Positions 9,679 through 18,478 of a stretch of 64,000 nucleotides of DNA are shown here, piece after piece. The translations under genes and the position numbers were made by a program. Under the pieces are notes generated by a model that saw nothing but the letters and a program-made list of their open reading frames with translations, was not told where the DNA came from and searched no databases. The DNA comes from Rhizobium favelukesii (GTDB lineage Bacteria > Pseudomonadota > Alphaproteobacteria > Rhizobiales > Rhizobiaceae): assembly GCF_000577275.2 (NCBI RefSeq), contig NZ_HG916852.1, positions 1,987,001 through 2,051,000 on the forward strand, in the 5' to 3' direction. Numbering within the stretch: position 1 is the stretch's first letter; each line of letters begins with the position of its first letter.

Positions 9679-10236
9679 ATGGATCTCGGATATATCTGCA
9701 CGCCGCAAGAGGTCTTCGACTTCTGGTTCGAGGAGTGCGGGCGTGACCAATGGTTCAAGGCGACGTTGGACCTTGATCGGGATATTCGCCAGCGCTTCCG
9801 CGACACCCATCTTGCACTCTCGCGTGGCGTGACGGAGGAATGGCGCTCGACCCCGAACAGCAGGCTTGCCGCAGTGATCGTGCTCGATCAGTTTCCGCGC
9901 AACATATATCGTGCGACACCGCTCGCGTTCGCCACCGATGGGCTTGCGCTGCGCGAGGCAAAGCTCGCGCTGGAAGCCGAAGCGGACCAGCAAGTCAGCC
10001 CGGAATGCCGGACGTTCTTCTACATGCCTTTCGAGCATTGTGAAGATCTGGAGGAGCAGGAGCGTGCCGTGGCGTTGTTCAGGGCGCTTGGCGATGAGGA
10101 ATATGTCGACTATGCGCTTCGCCACCGGGAGGTGATTGCAGTCTACCGTCGCTTTCCGCATCGAAATGTCATCGTCGGGCGGCAATCGACCACGGCAGAA
10201 CTGGAATATCTGGCACAGCCGGGCGCCGGCTTCTGA
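9679..10236 (+). CDS. DUF924 family protein
   Basis: A 185-residue soluble all-alpha protein of the DUF924 family, recognised by the opening EVFDFWFEECGRDQWFK and the motifs VLDQFPRNIYR, FFYMPFEHCED and FPHRNVIVGR. The family is widespread in proteobacteria and has a TPR-like fold; its biochemical role is not established. The ATG at 9679 follows AGGAGGAAAT and is well supported. It lies 37 bp behind the MFS pump on the same strand and could be its operon partner. Confidence 0.88.
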   Translation: MDLGYICTPQEVFDFWFEECGRDQWFKATLDLDRDIRQRFRDTHLALSRGVTEEWRSTPNSRLAAVIVLDQFPRNIYRATPLAFATDGLALREAKLALEAEADQQVSPECRTFFYMPFEHCEDLEEQERAVALFRALGDEEYVDYALRHREVIAVYRRFPHRNVIVGRQSTTAELEYLAQPGAGF

Positions 10237-10267
10237 GCGCGTCGCCTTTCTGTCGCCTTTCTTTCTT

Positions 10268-12865
10268 ATGAAAAGCTGGAAATCCAATTTTGATCCAGCA
10301 AACCCGAGTGGGGATATTTTGCGGCCGATACGACTCTTGCTTCGCATTCTCCTTGTTGCAACGCTGGCGGCCGCCGCCGCGAACCTTGCAAGCGCGCAGG
10401 CACCGCAACCGCAGGCTTCGCAACAGCCACAAGCGACCGAGCAGGCGTCTGGTGCTGACAATCCAATCGAGCAGGCCGCAAAGGCGATAGAGAAAGCAAA
10501 GCAAGATCTCGTCTCGCTGGAGGATGCCGTCAAGCAGAAGAGCGACGATGATGATGCGCTGGTGGCTCTCGCTGGACAGACCGACGAACTTGGCCGCTCG
10601 GTTCTCAACATATCCGTTGGCCTCAGACCGCGGCTCGACCAGATCAAGAGCCGCCTTACCGAGCTAGGCGACCCACCGAAGGAAGGTCAGCCGGCGGAGG
10701 CGGAGATCGTCACGACCGAACGCAACGCCCTGACGGCGGAGCGTGCCCAGATCAATGCCGTCACCGGCGATGCCGAAACCCTGTCCGCCTCCATCGGTAA
10801 GCTCGGCAACCGCATTGCCGAAACCCGCCGTCAGCTTTTTGCCGCCACCTTGCTGCGGCGTACCGACATCTCGTTTTCCGTCCTCGACGATGCGGCACGC
10901 GCCTTCGTCCAGGAAGGCTCGGAGTTCATCCAGGCGCTCAGCAGCTGGCTGGGATTCGTTCTGAAGTTCAAGGCTTTTGCGTTCTTTGCGGCCATCTTCA
11001 TGTCCCTCATGACGGCAATGGTGCTCTTGTCTGGCGGCTACCGCATCTTTGGTCGTTACCTTCAGCGTAAGGAGACGGAAGAGCAGCCCTCCTATATCAA
11101 CCGTCTCTCCATCGCTTTCTGGTCGACGCTGATCAGGACGTTTGCGCTTGCTGCCCTCTTGGTGACGTCTTACTTCTTCCTCAATGGTTTCAACGTTCTG
11201 AGGCCGGATATCGCGCCGATCATCGGCGCGCTCTTCGGATCGATCGGCCTGATTTATTTCGTCAGGCGCTTCACCAATGCGGTGTTCGCACCAAGGGAGC
11301 CACATTGGCGTCTTGTCAGGCTTTCCAACCGCGGTGCGAGCTCCATCGGCGCCTGCCTGCTTGCGATGGCAGCCGTCAATGCGCTTGACTACCTCTTCGG
11401 CAGCATCAGCGAAGCGATGGGGTCTCCACTCGTCCTGACCGTCGTCAAGAGTCTGATTGCAGCCTTGATCATTGGTTTCATCCTGATCGCAGCGTCTTTC
11501 GGCCGGCCGATGCTGGCGCGAAACGGGGATCCGGACGCGCCGGGACGCCATTGGCCGCGCGGCATGGCGATCATTCTGCGCGTGCTGGGTGCAGGTTTGA
11601 TCATAACGGCGTTGACCGGCTATGTCGGCCTTGCGCGCTTCGTCGCGACACAGTTGATTATCACCGGTGCAATCATCGTCACGACCTATATTGGTCTTCT
11701 GTCGGGGAGGGCGATTTCGCGCAGCGAAACCTTCGGCGAGACATCGCTTGGTCGCTTCCTCCAAAGGCGCTTCAAGCTTGGTCCGGTCGCCATCGACCAG
11801 GCGGGACTGTTGGTCGGCATGTGCATCTCCGGCATCGCCCTGATGGTTGGGATCCCGCTGGTACTGCTCTTGTGGGGCTTCCATATCCAGGATCTTCAAC
11901 TCATCGCCTATCGCCTTCTCACGGAGGTCAGGCTGGGCGGCATCAGCATCTCGCTGGTCGGGATATTGACCGGCATCCTGCTCTTTGCCGGTGGTTACCT
12001 GCTGACGCGCTGGATCCAGCGCTGGCTTGACGGCAACGTCATGGCGCGCAGCCATGTCGACCTTGGCGTCCGAAACTCGGTCAAGACAGGTATCGGCTAT
12101 CTCGGCGTTGGTCTTGCGACGATCGTCGGCGTTTCCGCCGCGGGCATCGACCTCTCCAGCTTCGCACTCGTTGCCTCTGCACTGTCGGTCGGTATCGGTT
12201 TCGGCCTCCAGAACATCGTGTCGAACTTCGTCTCCGGCCTGATTCTGCTGGTCGAGCGGCCATTCAAGGTTGGCGACCACGTGGTCTCCGGGGCTGCTGA
12301 AGGTATCGTAAAGCGGATTTCCGTGCGCGCGACCGAAATAGAGACGTTCCGCAAGCAGTCGATCATCGTGCCGAATTCCGAACTGATCAATGCGTCTGTT
12401 GGCAACTGGACCCATCGCAACAAGATGGGGCGCTCCGAAATTCCGGTCTCGGTGAGCTATGATTCCGACCCGCAGAAGGTCATGGACATCCTGCTGGAGC
12501 TGGTAAACGCCGTGCCCGTGGTTCTTCGCAATCCTGAGCCGCACGTGGAATTCCTCCGTTTCGGGCCGTATTCGCTGGACTTCGAGCTGCGCTTCATGCT
12601 TGCCGACATGGGTGACGGCTTGAAAGTCAGGAATGATCTCCGCATCGCGATCCTGAAGCGGTTCAGGGAGGAGAGTATCGAAATACCTCTTCCGCAGAGC
12701 GACGTCGTGTTCCATCGACAGCCGGAGCAGGTTGGAGCAGCGGCCAACGCAGGCAAGCCGCCGGCAAAGATCGACAACGTTTCCGAGACGAGCGAATTGG
12801 ACGAGGAGGCCGGCACGGTGCGCCGGTTGCGCGGCAAGTCGGCTGATGGCAATCTCAAGGGGTAA
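10268..12865 (+). CDS. Large mechanosensitive channel (MscS/DUF3772 family)
   Basis: An 865-residue inner-membrane channel expected to release solutes on osmotic downshift. A signal peptide (about residues 15-45, ending ASAQA) is followed by a periplasmic coiled-coil-rich region (about 50-230, DUF3772). Then come about ten membrane segments, and the MscS pore and beta domain around residues 630-800, with VGIGFGLQNIVSNFVSGLILLVERPFKVGD. The charged tail is low complexity. The ATG at 10268 is preferred over the longer frame because it directly precedes the signal peptide. A 683-codon open frame on the opposite strand is a codon-usage shadow. Confidence 0.88.
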   Translation: MKSWKSNFDPANPSGDILRPIRLLLRILLVATLAAAAANLASAQAPQPQASQQPQATEQASGADNPIEQAAKAIEKAKQDLVSLEDAVKQKSDDDDALVALAGQTDELGRSVLNISVGLRPRLDQIKSRLTELGDPPKEGQPAEAEIVTTERNALTAERAQINAVTGDAETLSASIGKLGNRIAETRRQLFAATLLRRTDISFSVLDDAARAFVQEGSEFIQALSSWLGFVLKFKAFAFFAAIFMSLMTAMVLLSGGYRIFGRYLQRKETEEQPSYINRLSIAFWSTLIRTFALAALLVTSYFFLNGFNVLRPDIAPIIGALFGSIGLIYFVRRFTNAVFAPREPHWRLVRLSNRGASSIGACLLAMAAVNALDYLFGSISEAMGSPLVLTVVKSLIAALIIGFILIAASFGRPMLARNGDPDAPGRHWPRGMAIILRVLGAGLIITALTGYVGLARFVATQLIITGAIIVTTYIGLLSGRAISRSETFGETSLGRFLQRRFKLGPVAIDQAGLLVGMCISGIALMVGIPLVLLLWGFHIQDLQLIAYRLLTEVRLGGISISLVGILTGILLFAGGYLLTRWIQRWLDGNVMARSHVDLGVRNSVKTGIGYLGVGLATIVGVSAAGIDLSSFALVASALSVGIGFGLQNIVSNFVSGLILLVERPFKVGDHVVSGAAEGIVKRISVRATEIETFRKQSIIVPNSELINASVGNWTHRNKMGRSEIPVSVSYDSDPQKVMDILLELVNAVPVVLRNPEPHVEFLRFGPYSLDFELRFMLADMGDGLKVRNDLRIAILKRFREESIEIPLPQSDVVFHRQPEQVGAAANAGKPPAKIDNVSETSELDEEAGTVRRLRGKSADGNLKG

Positions 12866-12872
12866 AGGCGTT

Positions 12873-12906
12873 GTTCAGCGATCGTTCAGAGCGGTCGCCG
12901 TATAAC
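12873..12906 (+). promoter_or_regulatory. GTTCAG direct repeat with 11-bp period before a TATAAC box
   Basis: GTTCAG occurs at 12873 and again at 12884, exactly one helical turn apart, followed by TATAAC at 12901. The arrangement resembles tandem half-sites of OmpR-family regulators just upstream of a -10 box for the small secreted protein gene. The factor is unknown. Confidence 0.35.
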
Positions 12907-12986
12907 GTGTGCAATCGGGTTTTCGTTGCTGGGGGCAGCAGCGCCGAGACGCTCCAAGGGAGGGCGCATGATCCGCGCCGCACTGT

Positions 12987-13250
12987 ATGGCAAGATTTGC
13001 CGTCGTACTGCTTCTTTCGCTCGTGGCCGCAGGCCAAACTCACGCAGCTTCCATTACCAACACCGACAGCGCGGCTGTTGTGATCGTCCTGACTGAGGGC
13101 GGCAACAAGATGCAGCTCGTGCTCGATCCCGGCGCATCGGAGACGTTCTGCCCGTCGGGCTGCTTCATCACCGCGCCTGACGGCGACCGGATCGGTCTAA
13201 ATGGCGGTGAAACGATCGACATCATCAAGGGATCGGCCGTCGTAAAGTGA
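12987..13250 (+). CDS. Small exported protein of unknown function
   Basis: An 87-residue protein with a clear signal peptide (about residues 1-20, LLLSLVAAGQTHAA) and a mature part of about 67 residues with two cysteines in the CPSGC motif. The mature domain (ITNTDSAAVVIVLTEGG to the C terminus) is predicted beta-rich. I recognise the type from rhizobial genomes but know no function. The upstream 120 bp hold a tandem GTTCAG repeat and a -10-like box, which suggests its own regulated promoter. Confidence 0.7.
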   Translation: MARFAVVLLLSLVAAGQTHAASITNTDSAAVVIVLTEGGNKMQLVLDPGASETFCPSGCFITAPDGDRIGLNGGETIDIIKGSAVVK

Positions 13251-13309
13251 ACGACGTTTCTCTCTGATCGCAATTTCTGTCCACGGATTTTCGGTCAAAG
13301 GCCTTTTGC

Positions 13310-13375
13310 GGCTTGCCTATTTGCATGCAGTCGCGGCAAGCTTTTCCCATGTCGTAAACAGGCATTTGGCAAGCC
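13310..13375. promoter_or_regulatory. Three GGCTTGCC/GGCAAGCC elements upstream of the demethylating dehydrogenase
   Basis: GGCTTGCC at 13310, GGCAAGC at 13335 and GGCAAGCC at 13368 form inverted and direct copies of one 7-8 bp word within 66 bp, 80 to 150 bp before the ATG of the dehydrogenase. They are candidate sites for an activator such as the GlxA-type regulator encoded at 18.5-19.5 kb; that link is inferred. Confidence 0.4.
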
Positions 13376-13457
13376 CGACGTCGCTGCATAGTTCGCAAAG
13401 GCGATTTCCGTCGGCGGCATTCGTCGGACAGGTTAGTAGAACAGAGGGTAATTCTCC

Positions 13458-15971
13458 ATGAAGACACATGCGCGCGCAGTGGTCATCGGCGGCGGCGTCG
13501 TTGGCGTTTCGACGCTTTATCACCTTGCCAAAAAGGGCTGGGACGATGTCGTCCTGATCGAACGCAAGGAACTGACCTCCGGTTCGACGTGGCATGCCGC
13601 CGGCCTGCTGCCTCTGTTCAACATGAGCTATTCGGTCGGCCAGATCCACAAGTACTCCGTTCGATTCTATCAGGAGCTTCAGCAGGAAACGGGCATGAAT
13701 GTCGGTTTCAGCCAAGTCTCCAACATCCGCCTGGCGCGCACCAAGGATCGCTGGGACGAATACATGTACTATGCCGGCATCGCCGAAACGATCGGCGTCA
13801 AGGTCAACGTGCTGACGCCGGAGCAGGTCAAGGAAATCTGGCCGCTCTGTGAGACGGACGGCCTTCTCGGCGCGATCCAGCATCCGGACGATGGCTATAT
13901 CCAGCCGGCCGACCTGACGCAGGCGCTCGCCAAGGGTGCCCGCGACCGCGGCGCCACGATCTACCGCAACACCACGGTCACAGCGATCGAGCAGCAGCCC
14001 GACGGTCTCTGGAAGGTGACGACAGACAAGGGCGAGATCACCGCCGAGCATATCGTCAGCTGTACCGGCAACTTCGCCCGCAAAACCGGCGAGATGGTCG
14101 GCATCAACATCCCCGTGATCCCCGTCGAACACCAGTACATCGTCACCGAGCCGCATCCGGCTATCCTCGAGCGAAAGGCCAAGGGATTGCCGGAGATGGG
14201 CGTGCTGCGCGAATCCGACAGCGCCTGGTACATGCGCGAAGAGAATGGTGGCCTCATTCTCGGCCCTTATGAGCACGGCGCACCGGTCTGTTATGTCAAC
14301 GGTCCGTCGGACGAGAGCGAATACGAACTCTTCCAGGAAGAGCTCGATCGCCTGATGCCGCATATCGAGACTGCTATCACCCGTGTTCCGGCATTCGGCG
14401 AAGTCGGCATCAAGAAAGTCTACAACGGCGCCATCGCCTATACGCCTGATGGTAACCCGATCGTTGGTCCCGCGCCGGGCCTCAGCAATTTCTGGCTCAA
14501 CGAGGGGCACTCCTTCGGCATCACCGCAGCCGGCGGCGCCGGTTGGCAGTTGGCGGAATGGATCGTCGACGGCGAGCCGACTGTCGACATGATGGGCGTC
14601 GATCCCCGTCGTTTCGGCCCTTACGCAACCGAAGGATATCTCATCGCCAAGAACGAAGAGGCCTACGCGAACGTCTTCACCATGCACTATCCAGACGAAG
14701 AGCGGGAGGCTGCGCGCCCTCTGAAGACAACGCCGGTTTACGAGCGTCTGAAGAAGCTGGGCGCCGTCTTCGGTTCTGTCTACGGCTGGGAGCGTGCCAA
14801 TTGGTTTGCCCCCGAGGATTACGATCTGCCGAAGGACCAGCTCGGCGTCGGCGCAGATGTCCTCACCAACCATAACCACTCATCGCCTGAAGAAGACGGC
14901 CGCATCCTCGAAAGGTGGTCCTTCCGTCGCTCGAACTATTTCGAGCATGTCGGCAACGAAGTCACGAACGTAAGCAAGAATGTCGGCGTGCTTGACATGT
15001 CGGCCTTCGCGAAGATGGAGGTCTCCGGCCCTGGTGCGCGCGCCTGGCTCGAATCGATCTTTGCAAACGCCATCCCGAAGAAGCGCGGCCGCATTGCTCT
15101 TTGCCACATGCTGACAGTCCACGGCGGCGTACGAGCCGAGTTCACGGTCTACGAATGGGCGCCAAACCGCTTCTATCTCGTCTCCGCAGGCGCCTACGAG
15201 GCGCACGACCACGATTACCTGCGCAAGCTGGCGCCGAAGGACGGTTCCGTTCGCCTTCAGCAGATCACCCAGCGGCTCGGCGTGCTTGTGCTGGCCGGCC
15301 CGAAGTCACGTGACCTCCTCAAGAAACTCACACGCACGAGCCTTGAGAACAAGGACTTCCCGTGGCTTTCCGGCAAAGAGATCTCGATTGGCGTTGCGAG
15401 TGCTCATGCGCTGCGCGTCAATTTCGTCGGCGAGCTTGGCTGGGAGTTACATCACCCGATCGAGATGCAGAACTACATCTTCGATCAGTTGATGGAAGCG
15501 GGCGCCGAATTCGGTATCAAGCCCTTCGGTATTCGCGCGATGCTGTCGATGTCGGTCGAAAAGTCCTACCGCCTCATCCCGCGCGAGATGTCGATCGAGT
15601 ACAACGCCTATGAATCGGCGCTTGATCGCTTCATCAAGCCGGAGAAGGAATTCCTCGGCCGCGACGGGCTGCTGGCCTATAAGGACAAGGGCCTGAAGTG
15701 GAACTTCGCGACCCTCGTTGTCGAGACCGGCAACGATGTCGATGCCCGCGGTTCGGAGGCCATCTACAACGAGGCTGGCGAGCTTGTCGGGCGTGCGACA
15801 AACGGCACGTTCGGCTACCGCATCAACCGCTCGCTTGCGCTGGCGATGCTGCGGCCCGACTACGCCAAGGAGGGTACCAAGCTCAAGATCAAGATCCTCG
15901 GGACGACGTATAACGCCACTGTCGTTGGCGAGAGCCCCTTCGATCCAGACAATGCGGCGCTGCGCGCATAG
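13458..15971 (+). CDS. FAD-dependent dimethylglycine/sarcosine dehydrogenase with GcvT domain
   Basis: An 837-residue two-part enzyme expected to demethylate dimethylglycine or sarcosine oxidatively, passing the one-carbon unit to tetrahydrofolate. The N-terminal half is a DAO-type FAD oxidoreductase (VIGGGVVGVSTLYHLAKKG dinucleotide fold; STWHAAG carries the histidine that binds FAD covalently in this family). The C-terminal half, from about residue 440, is the aminomethyltransferase (GcvT) fold with the FVGELGWELHHP and ESPFDPDNAALRA-type ends. It sits in a region that also encodes a GlxA-type regulator of the class that controls choline and betaine breakdown, and a betaine-type binding protein is found at 61.7 kb. 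Exact substrate is uncertain between dimethylglycine and sarcosine. Confidence 0.88.
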   Translation: MKTHARAVVIGGGVVGVSTLYHLAKKGWDDVVLIERKELTSGSTWHAAGLLPLFNMSYSVGQIHKYSVRFYQELQQETGMNVGFSQVSNIRLARTKDRWDEYMYYAGIAETIGVKVNVLTPEQVKEIWPLCETDGLLGAIQHPDDGYIQPADLTQALAKGARDRGATIYRNTTVTAIEQQPDGLWKVTTDKGEITAEHIVSCTGNFARKTGEMVGINIPVIPVEHQYIVTEPHPAILERKAKGLPEMGVLRESDSAWYMREENGGLILGPYEHGAPVCYVNGPSDESEYELFQEELDRLMPHIETAITRVPAFGEVGIKKVYNGAIAYTPDGNPIVGPAPGLSNFWLNEGHSFGITAAGGAGWQLAEWIVDGEPTVDMMGVDPRRFGPYATEGYLIAKNEEAYANVFTMHYPDEEREAARPLKTTPVYERLKKLGAVFGSVYGWERANWFAPEDYDLPKDQLGVGADVLTNHNHSSPEEDGRILERWSFRRSNYFEHVGNEVTNVSKNVGVLDMSAFAKMEVSGPGARAWLESIFANAIPKKRGRIALCHMLTVHGGVRAEFTVYEWAPNRFYLVSAGAYEAHDHDYLRKLAPKDGSVRLQQITQRLGVLVLAGPKSRDLLKKLTRTSLENKDFPWLSGKEISIGVASAHALRVNFVGELGWELHHPIEMQNYIFDQLMEAGAEFGIKPFGIRAMLSMSVEKSYRLIPREMSIEYNAYESALDRFIKPEKEFLGRDGLLAYKDKGLKWNFATLVVETGNDVDARGSEAIYNEAGELVGRATNGTFGYRINRSLALAMLRPDYAKEGTKLKIKILGTTYNATVVGESPFDPDNAALRA

Positions 15972-16000
15972 TCTTTTAAGCATGTTTTGAAGAATGTCAG

Positions 16001-16026
16001 GGCGGCCCTCGTGGCCGCCTTTTTGT
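16001..16026 (+). terminator. Rho-independent terminator
   Basis: GGCGGCC and GGCCGCC form a 7-bp stem with a 5-base loop followed by TTTTTT. It lies 30 bp after the dehydrogenase stop and is a textbook intrinsic terminator. Confidence 0.9.
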
Positions 16027-16117
16027 TGGTTAGAGAACACGGCCGATTAATACTTATTCAAACCCGGTATTGTACCGATTTGAACCGGGGACAGGAGTTT
16101 CATCAAAAGGTTTGGAA

Positions 16118-16948
16118 ATGGCGTTTTTGGGTATTTCGGGAATGCAATATTCCGGAGGCATGTTTGCTGATGCGCGCATTATTCTGGCGGAGGATTCGAA
16201 CGTATTTACGTCGATGATCGGCAAGCGGCTGAAGGAGCTCTTCGATATCGATGTGGAAATCTGCCGGAGTTTCGAAGAGCTGCAGCTGTCCTACGACAAG
16301 TCGACCGACCCGATCACGCTCGCCATCTCCAACATCAACCTGCCAGGCGCGGAGAACGGCGAGGCTCTGGAGTATCTGGTCGACCTCAGCATCCCAACCA
16401 TCGTCTTTACCGGCACCTTCCAGGAAGGCATGCGCGACAAGCTGATGGCCAAGGACATTGTCGACTACATCCTCAAGGACAATGTCTTCGCGGTCGACCT
16501 GCTTGCGGAATCGATCTGCCGATTCCTCACCAATCATCGTCACCACGTTCTGATCGTCGACGACAGCCCGACGGCACGCGCCCTGCTGTCAAGCCGTCTC
16601 AAACGCTACAATTTCCGGGTCAGTACAGCCGACAGCGGCGCCAAGGCTCTCGAGATCCTCAAGGCGAACCGTGACATCGGTTTGATGATCACCGACTACA
16701 ACATGCCCGACATTGACGGATTCGAGCTGACCCGGCGCATCCGCGCCAGCATCGGCTCCCATGAACTCCGCATCATCGGGGTGTCGTCATCGTCGAACCG
16801 GCTGCTGTCGGCGCGCTTCCTCAAGGCTGGCGGCAACGACTTCATGCTGCGACCATTTATCGACGAGGAGTTCTATTGCCGCGTCAACCAGAATCTGGAC
16901 ACGCTGCTGCAAATCCAGTCGATGCGCAAGGAGCGTGCCGTTGCCTGA
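16118..16948 (+). CDS. Response regulator with two receiver domains
   Basis: A 276-residue protein made of two receiver-like domains. The first (about residues 18-145) is degenerate: it has ILAEDSN, but the usual phospho-Asp is replaced in AISNINLPGAENG. The second (about 148-270) has VDDSPTAR, phospho-acceptor Asp in MITDYNMPDIDG and the Lys-position Arg in LRPF. There is no output domain. The start at 16118 is chosen for its upstream AAGG; a later ATG at 16160 is possible. It is paralogous over both domains to the next gene, which adds a GGDEF domain, so the two probably act in the same pathway. Confidence 0.8.
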   Translation: MAFLGISGMQYSGGMFADARIILAEDSNVFTSMIGKRLKELFDIDVEICRSFEELQLSYDKSTDPITLAISNINLPGAENGEALEYLVDLSIPTIVFTGTFQEGMRDKLMAKDIVDYILKDNVFAVDLLAESICRFLTNHRHHVLIVDDSPTARALLSSRLKRYNFRVSTADSGAKALEILKANRDIGLMITDYNMPDIDGFELTRRIRASIGSHELRIIGVSSSSNRLLSARFLKAGGNDFMLRPFIDEEFYCRVNQNLDTLLQIQSMRKERAVA

Positions 16949-16951
16949 CGC

Positions 16952-16985
16952 GCTGCCTCCGCCCGACGATGGTAGGCGGAGGCGC
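16952..16985 (+). terminator. Strong hairpin between the two response regulator genes
   Basis: GCCTCCGCC and GGCGGAGGC pair perfectly across an 11-base loop right after the stop of the first regulator. No T-run follows, so it may be an RNA processing or partial termination site. Confidence 0.5.
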
Positions 16986-17132
16986 TCTCACGCGCTTGAG
17001 ATCGAGATTTCTGCAATTTCCGGTATTGCCAAGTTTCGATATCTTCTCAGGCGTGTTTGTGTGAGTTATCTTCACATAAGCCGAGAAGATGATCGATTCG
17101 GACCGCTGCGGCTTTCTGGGGGATAGGAGTGA

Positions 17133-18464
17133 ATGGCTGTCCGGGAGGATCTCCATCGGGATGGGTCCGGGCCACGCTTTGGCGGCCAGCGGTTACTGCT
17201 GGTTGAAGATTCCCGGATGTTCTCCGCCGTTTTGTGCCACCGGCTTCATGCCGAACTGGGGCTGAACGTCAAACCGTGCTCCTCCCTCAAAATGCTCGAA
17301 GAGACGATCGCCCAGTCGCCGACTGATTACAGCATGGCGATCGTCGACCTCAATCTGCCGGACGCCCCCTATGGCGAGGCGCTCGACTGCACCATAAAGG
17401 CTGCTGTTCCAACCATTGTCTTCACCGCCACGTTCGACCTCGATACGCGCAACCGCATCATGGAGCGCAATGTCATCGATTATGTGCTGAAGGACAACGA
17501 GTTCGCGCTCGACAACGTTGTTGCCAGCGTCAGACGGGTATTGTCGAATCGGAAGACGCGGGTTCTCGTGGTCGACGATGTCGCTTCCGCGCGCCAGGTC
17601 CTTGTCGGGCTGCTCGAGGCGCAGCAATATATGGTAGTTGAAGCCGCATCCGGACTGGAAGCCTTCGCCGCGCTTGAGGCCTACGACGATATCGAGGTTG
17701 TCGTCACGGATCATCAAATGCCCGACATCAGCGGTTACGAATTGACACGGCGGATACGGCGGCGCTTTGGCTCTGACAGGCTGCGGATCATCGGGGTCTC
17801 ATCCTCGAGCGATCGCATGCTTTCTGCGAGCTTTCTGAAGGCCGGCGCATCCGATTTTCTCTACAGGCCGTTCGTCGCCGAAGAACTGCAATGCCGGATC
17901 GCCAACAACGTCGAGACCTTGATACAGTTGAAGCAGCTTCGCGCGGCTGCAGCATGCGACTATCTGACGGGGCTCTACAATCGCCGCTATTTCTACGACC
18001 TTGGACCGAAGCTGGTGAATGACTGCCTGCGTCACAAGGCTGCGAGCGCCGTTGCGATCCTCGACATCGATCACTTCAAGCGGCTGAACGATACCTATGG
18101 GCATGAAATCGGCGATGAAGTCTTGAAGGCGGTCGCCGGCAGGCTGGCGGCGATCTTCGAGGGGAGCGATCGTCTGCTTTCGCGCCTCGGCGGCGAAGAG
18201 TTTGCGATCCTGTTCCCGATGATGGACTCGATTGCCGCGACCAAGCTGTGCGACGAGATACGGTCGGACATCTCACGCCTGAAGGTGATGGCGGATGACG
18301 AAGAGCTTTCCGTCACCGTGTCGATCGGCGTTGCCGAAATTTCCGACCACGAAACCTTCGACAACTACCTGAACGCCGCGGACCAGTTTCTCTATATGGC
18401 CAAGCACAAGGGTCGCAATCAGGTCTATTCCGACGCGCGTATGACGGAGGAGGCGGCTCAATAG
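17133..18464 (+). CDS. Dual-receiver diguanylate cyclase (PleD-like layout)
   Basis: A 443-residue cytoplasmic protein with receiver 1 (about residues 20-135, Asp in IVDLNLPDAPYG), receiver 2 (about 142-262, VDDVASARQ and VVTDHQMPDISG) and a C-terminal GGDEF domain (about 275-435). The active-site loop is the intact RLGGEEFA, and the substrate motif DIDHFKRLNDTYGHEIGD is present, so cyclic di-GMP synthesis is expected. The layout is that of PleD from Caulobacter, but both receivers resemble the preceding gene more. The gene starts with a GGAG-like site 6-8 bases upstream. It ends 14 bp from the convergent GlxA gene. Confidence 0.88.
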   Translation: MAVREDLHRDGSGPRFGGQRLLLVEDSRMFSAVLCHRLHAELGLNVKPCSSLKMLEETIAQSPTDYSMAIVDLNLPDAPYGEALDCTIKAAVPTIVFTATFDLDTRNRIMERNVIDYVLKDNEFALDNVVASVRRVLSNRKTRVLVVDDVASARQVLVGLLEAQQYMVVEAASGLEAFAALEAYDDIEVVVTDHQMPDISGYELTRRIRRRFGSDRLRIIGVSSSSDRMLSASFLKAGASDFLYRPFVAEELQCRIANNVETLIQLKQLRAAAACDYLTGLYNRRYFYDLGPKLVNDCLRHKAASAVAILDIDHFKRLNDTYGHEIGDEVLKAVAGRLAAIFEGSDRLLSRLGGEEFAILFPMMDSIAATKLCDEIRSDISRLKVMADDEELSVTVSIGVAEISDHETFDNYLNAADQFLYMAKHKGRNQVYSDARMTEEAAQ

Positions 18465-18478
18465 CCGCTTTGCCATTG

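Noticed and set aside
10664..12715. 683-codon open frame on the minus strand
   Set aside because: Shadow of the MscS-type channel gene: no motif, arginine/aspartate-rich composition typical of antisense GC-rich frames.
13317..14879. 520-codon open frame on the minus strand
   Set aside because: Antisense to the FAD dehydrogenase, which has clear catalytic motifs; the shadow has none.
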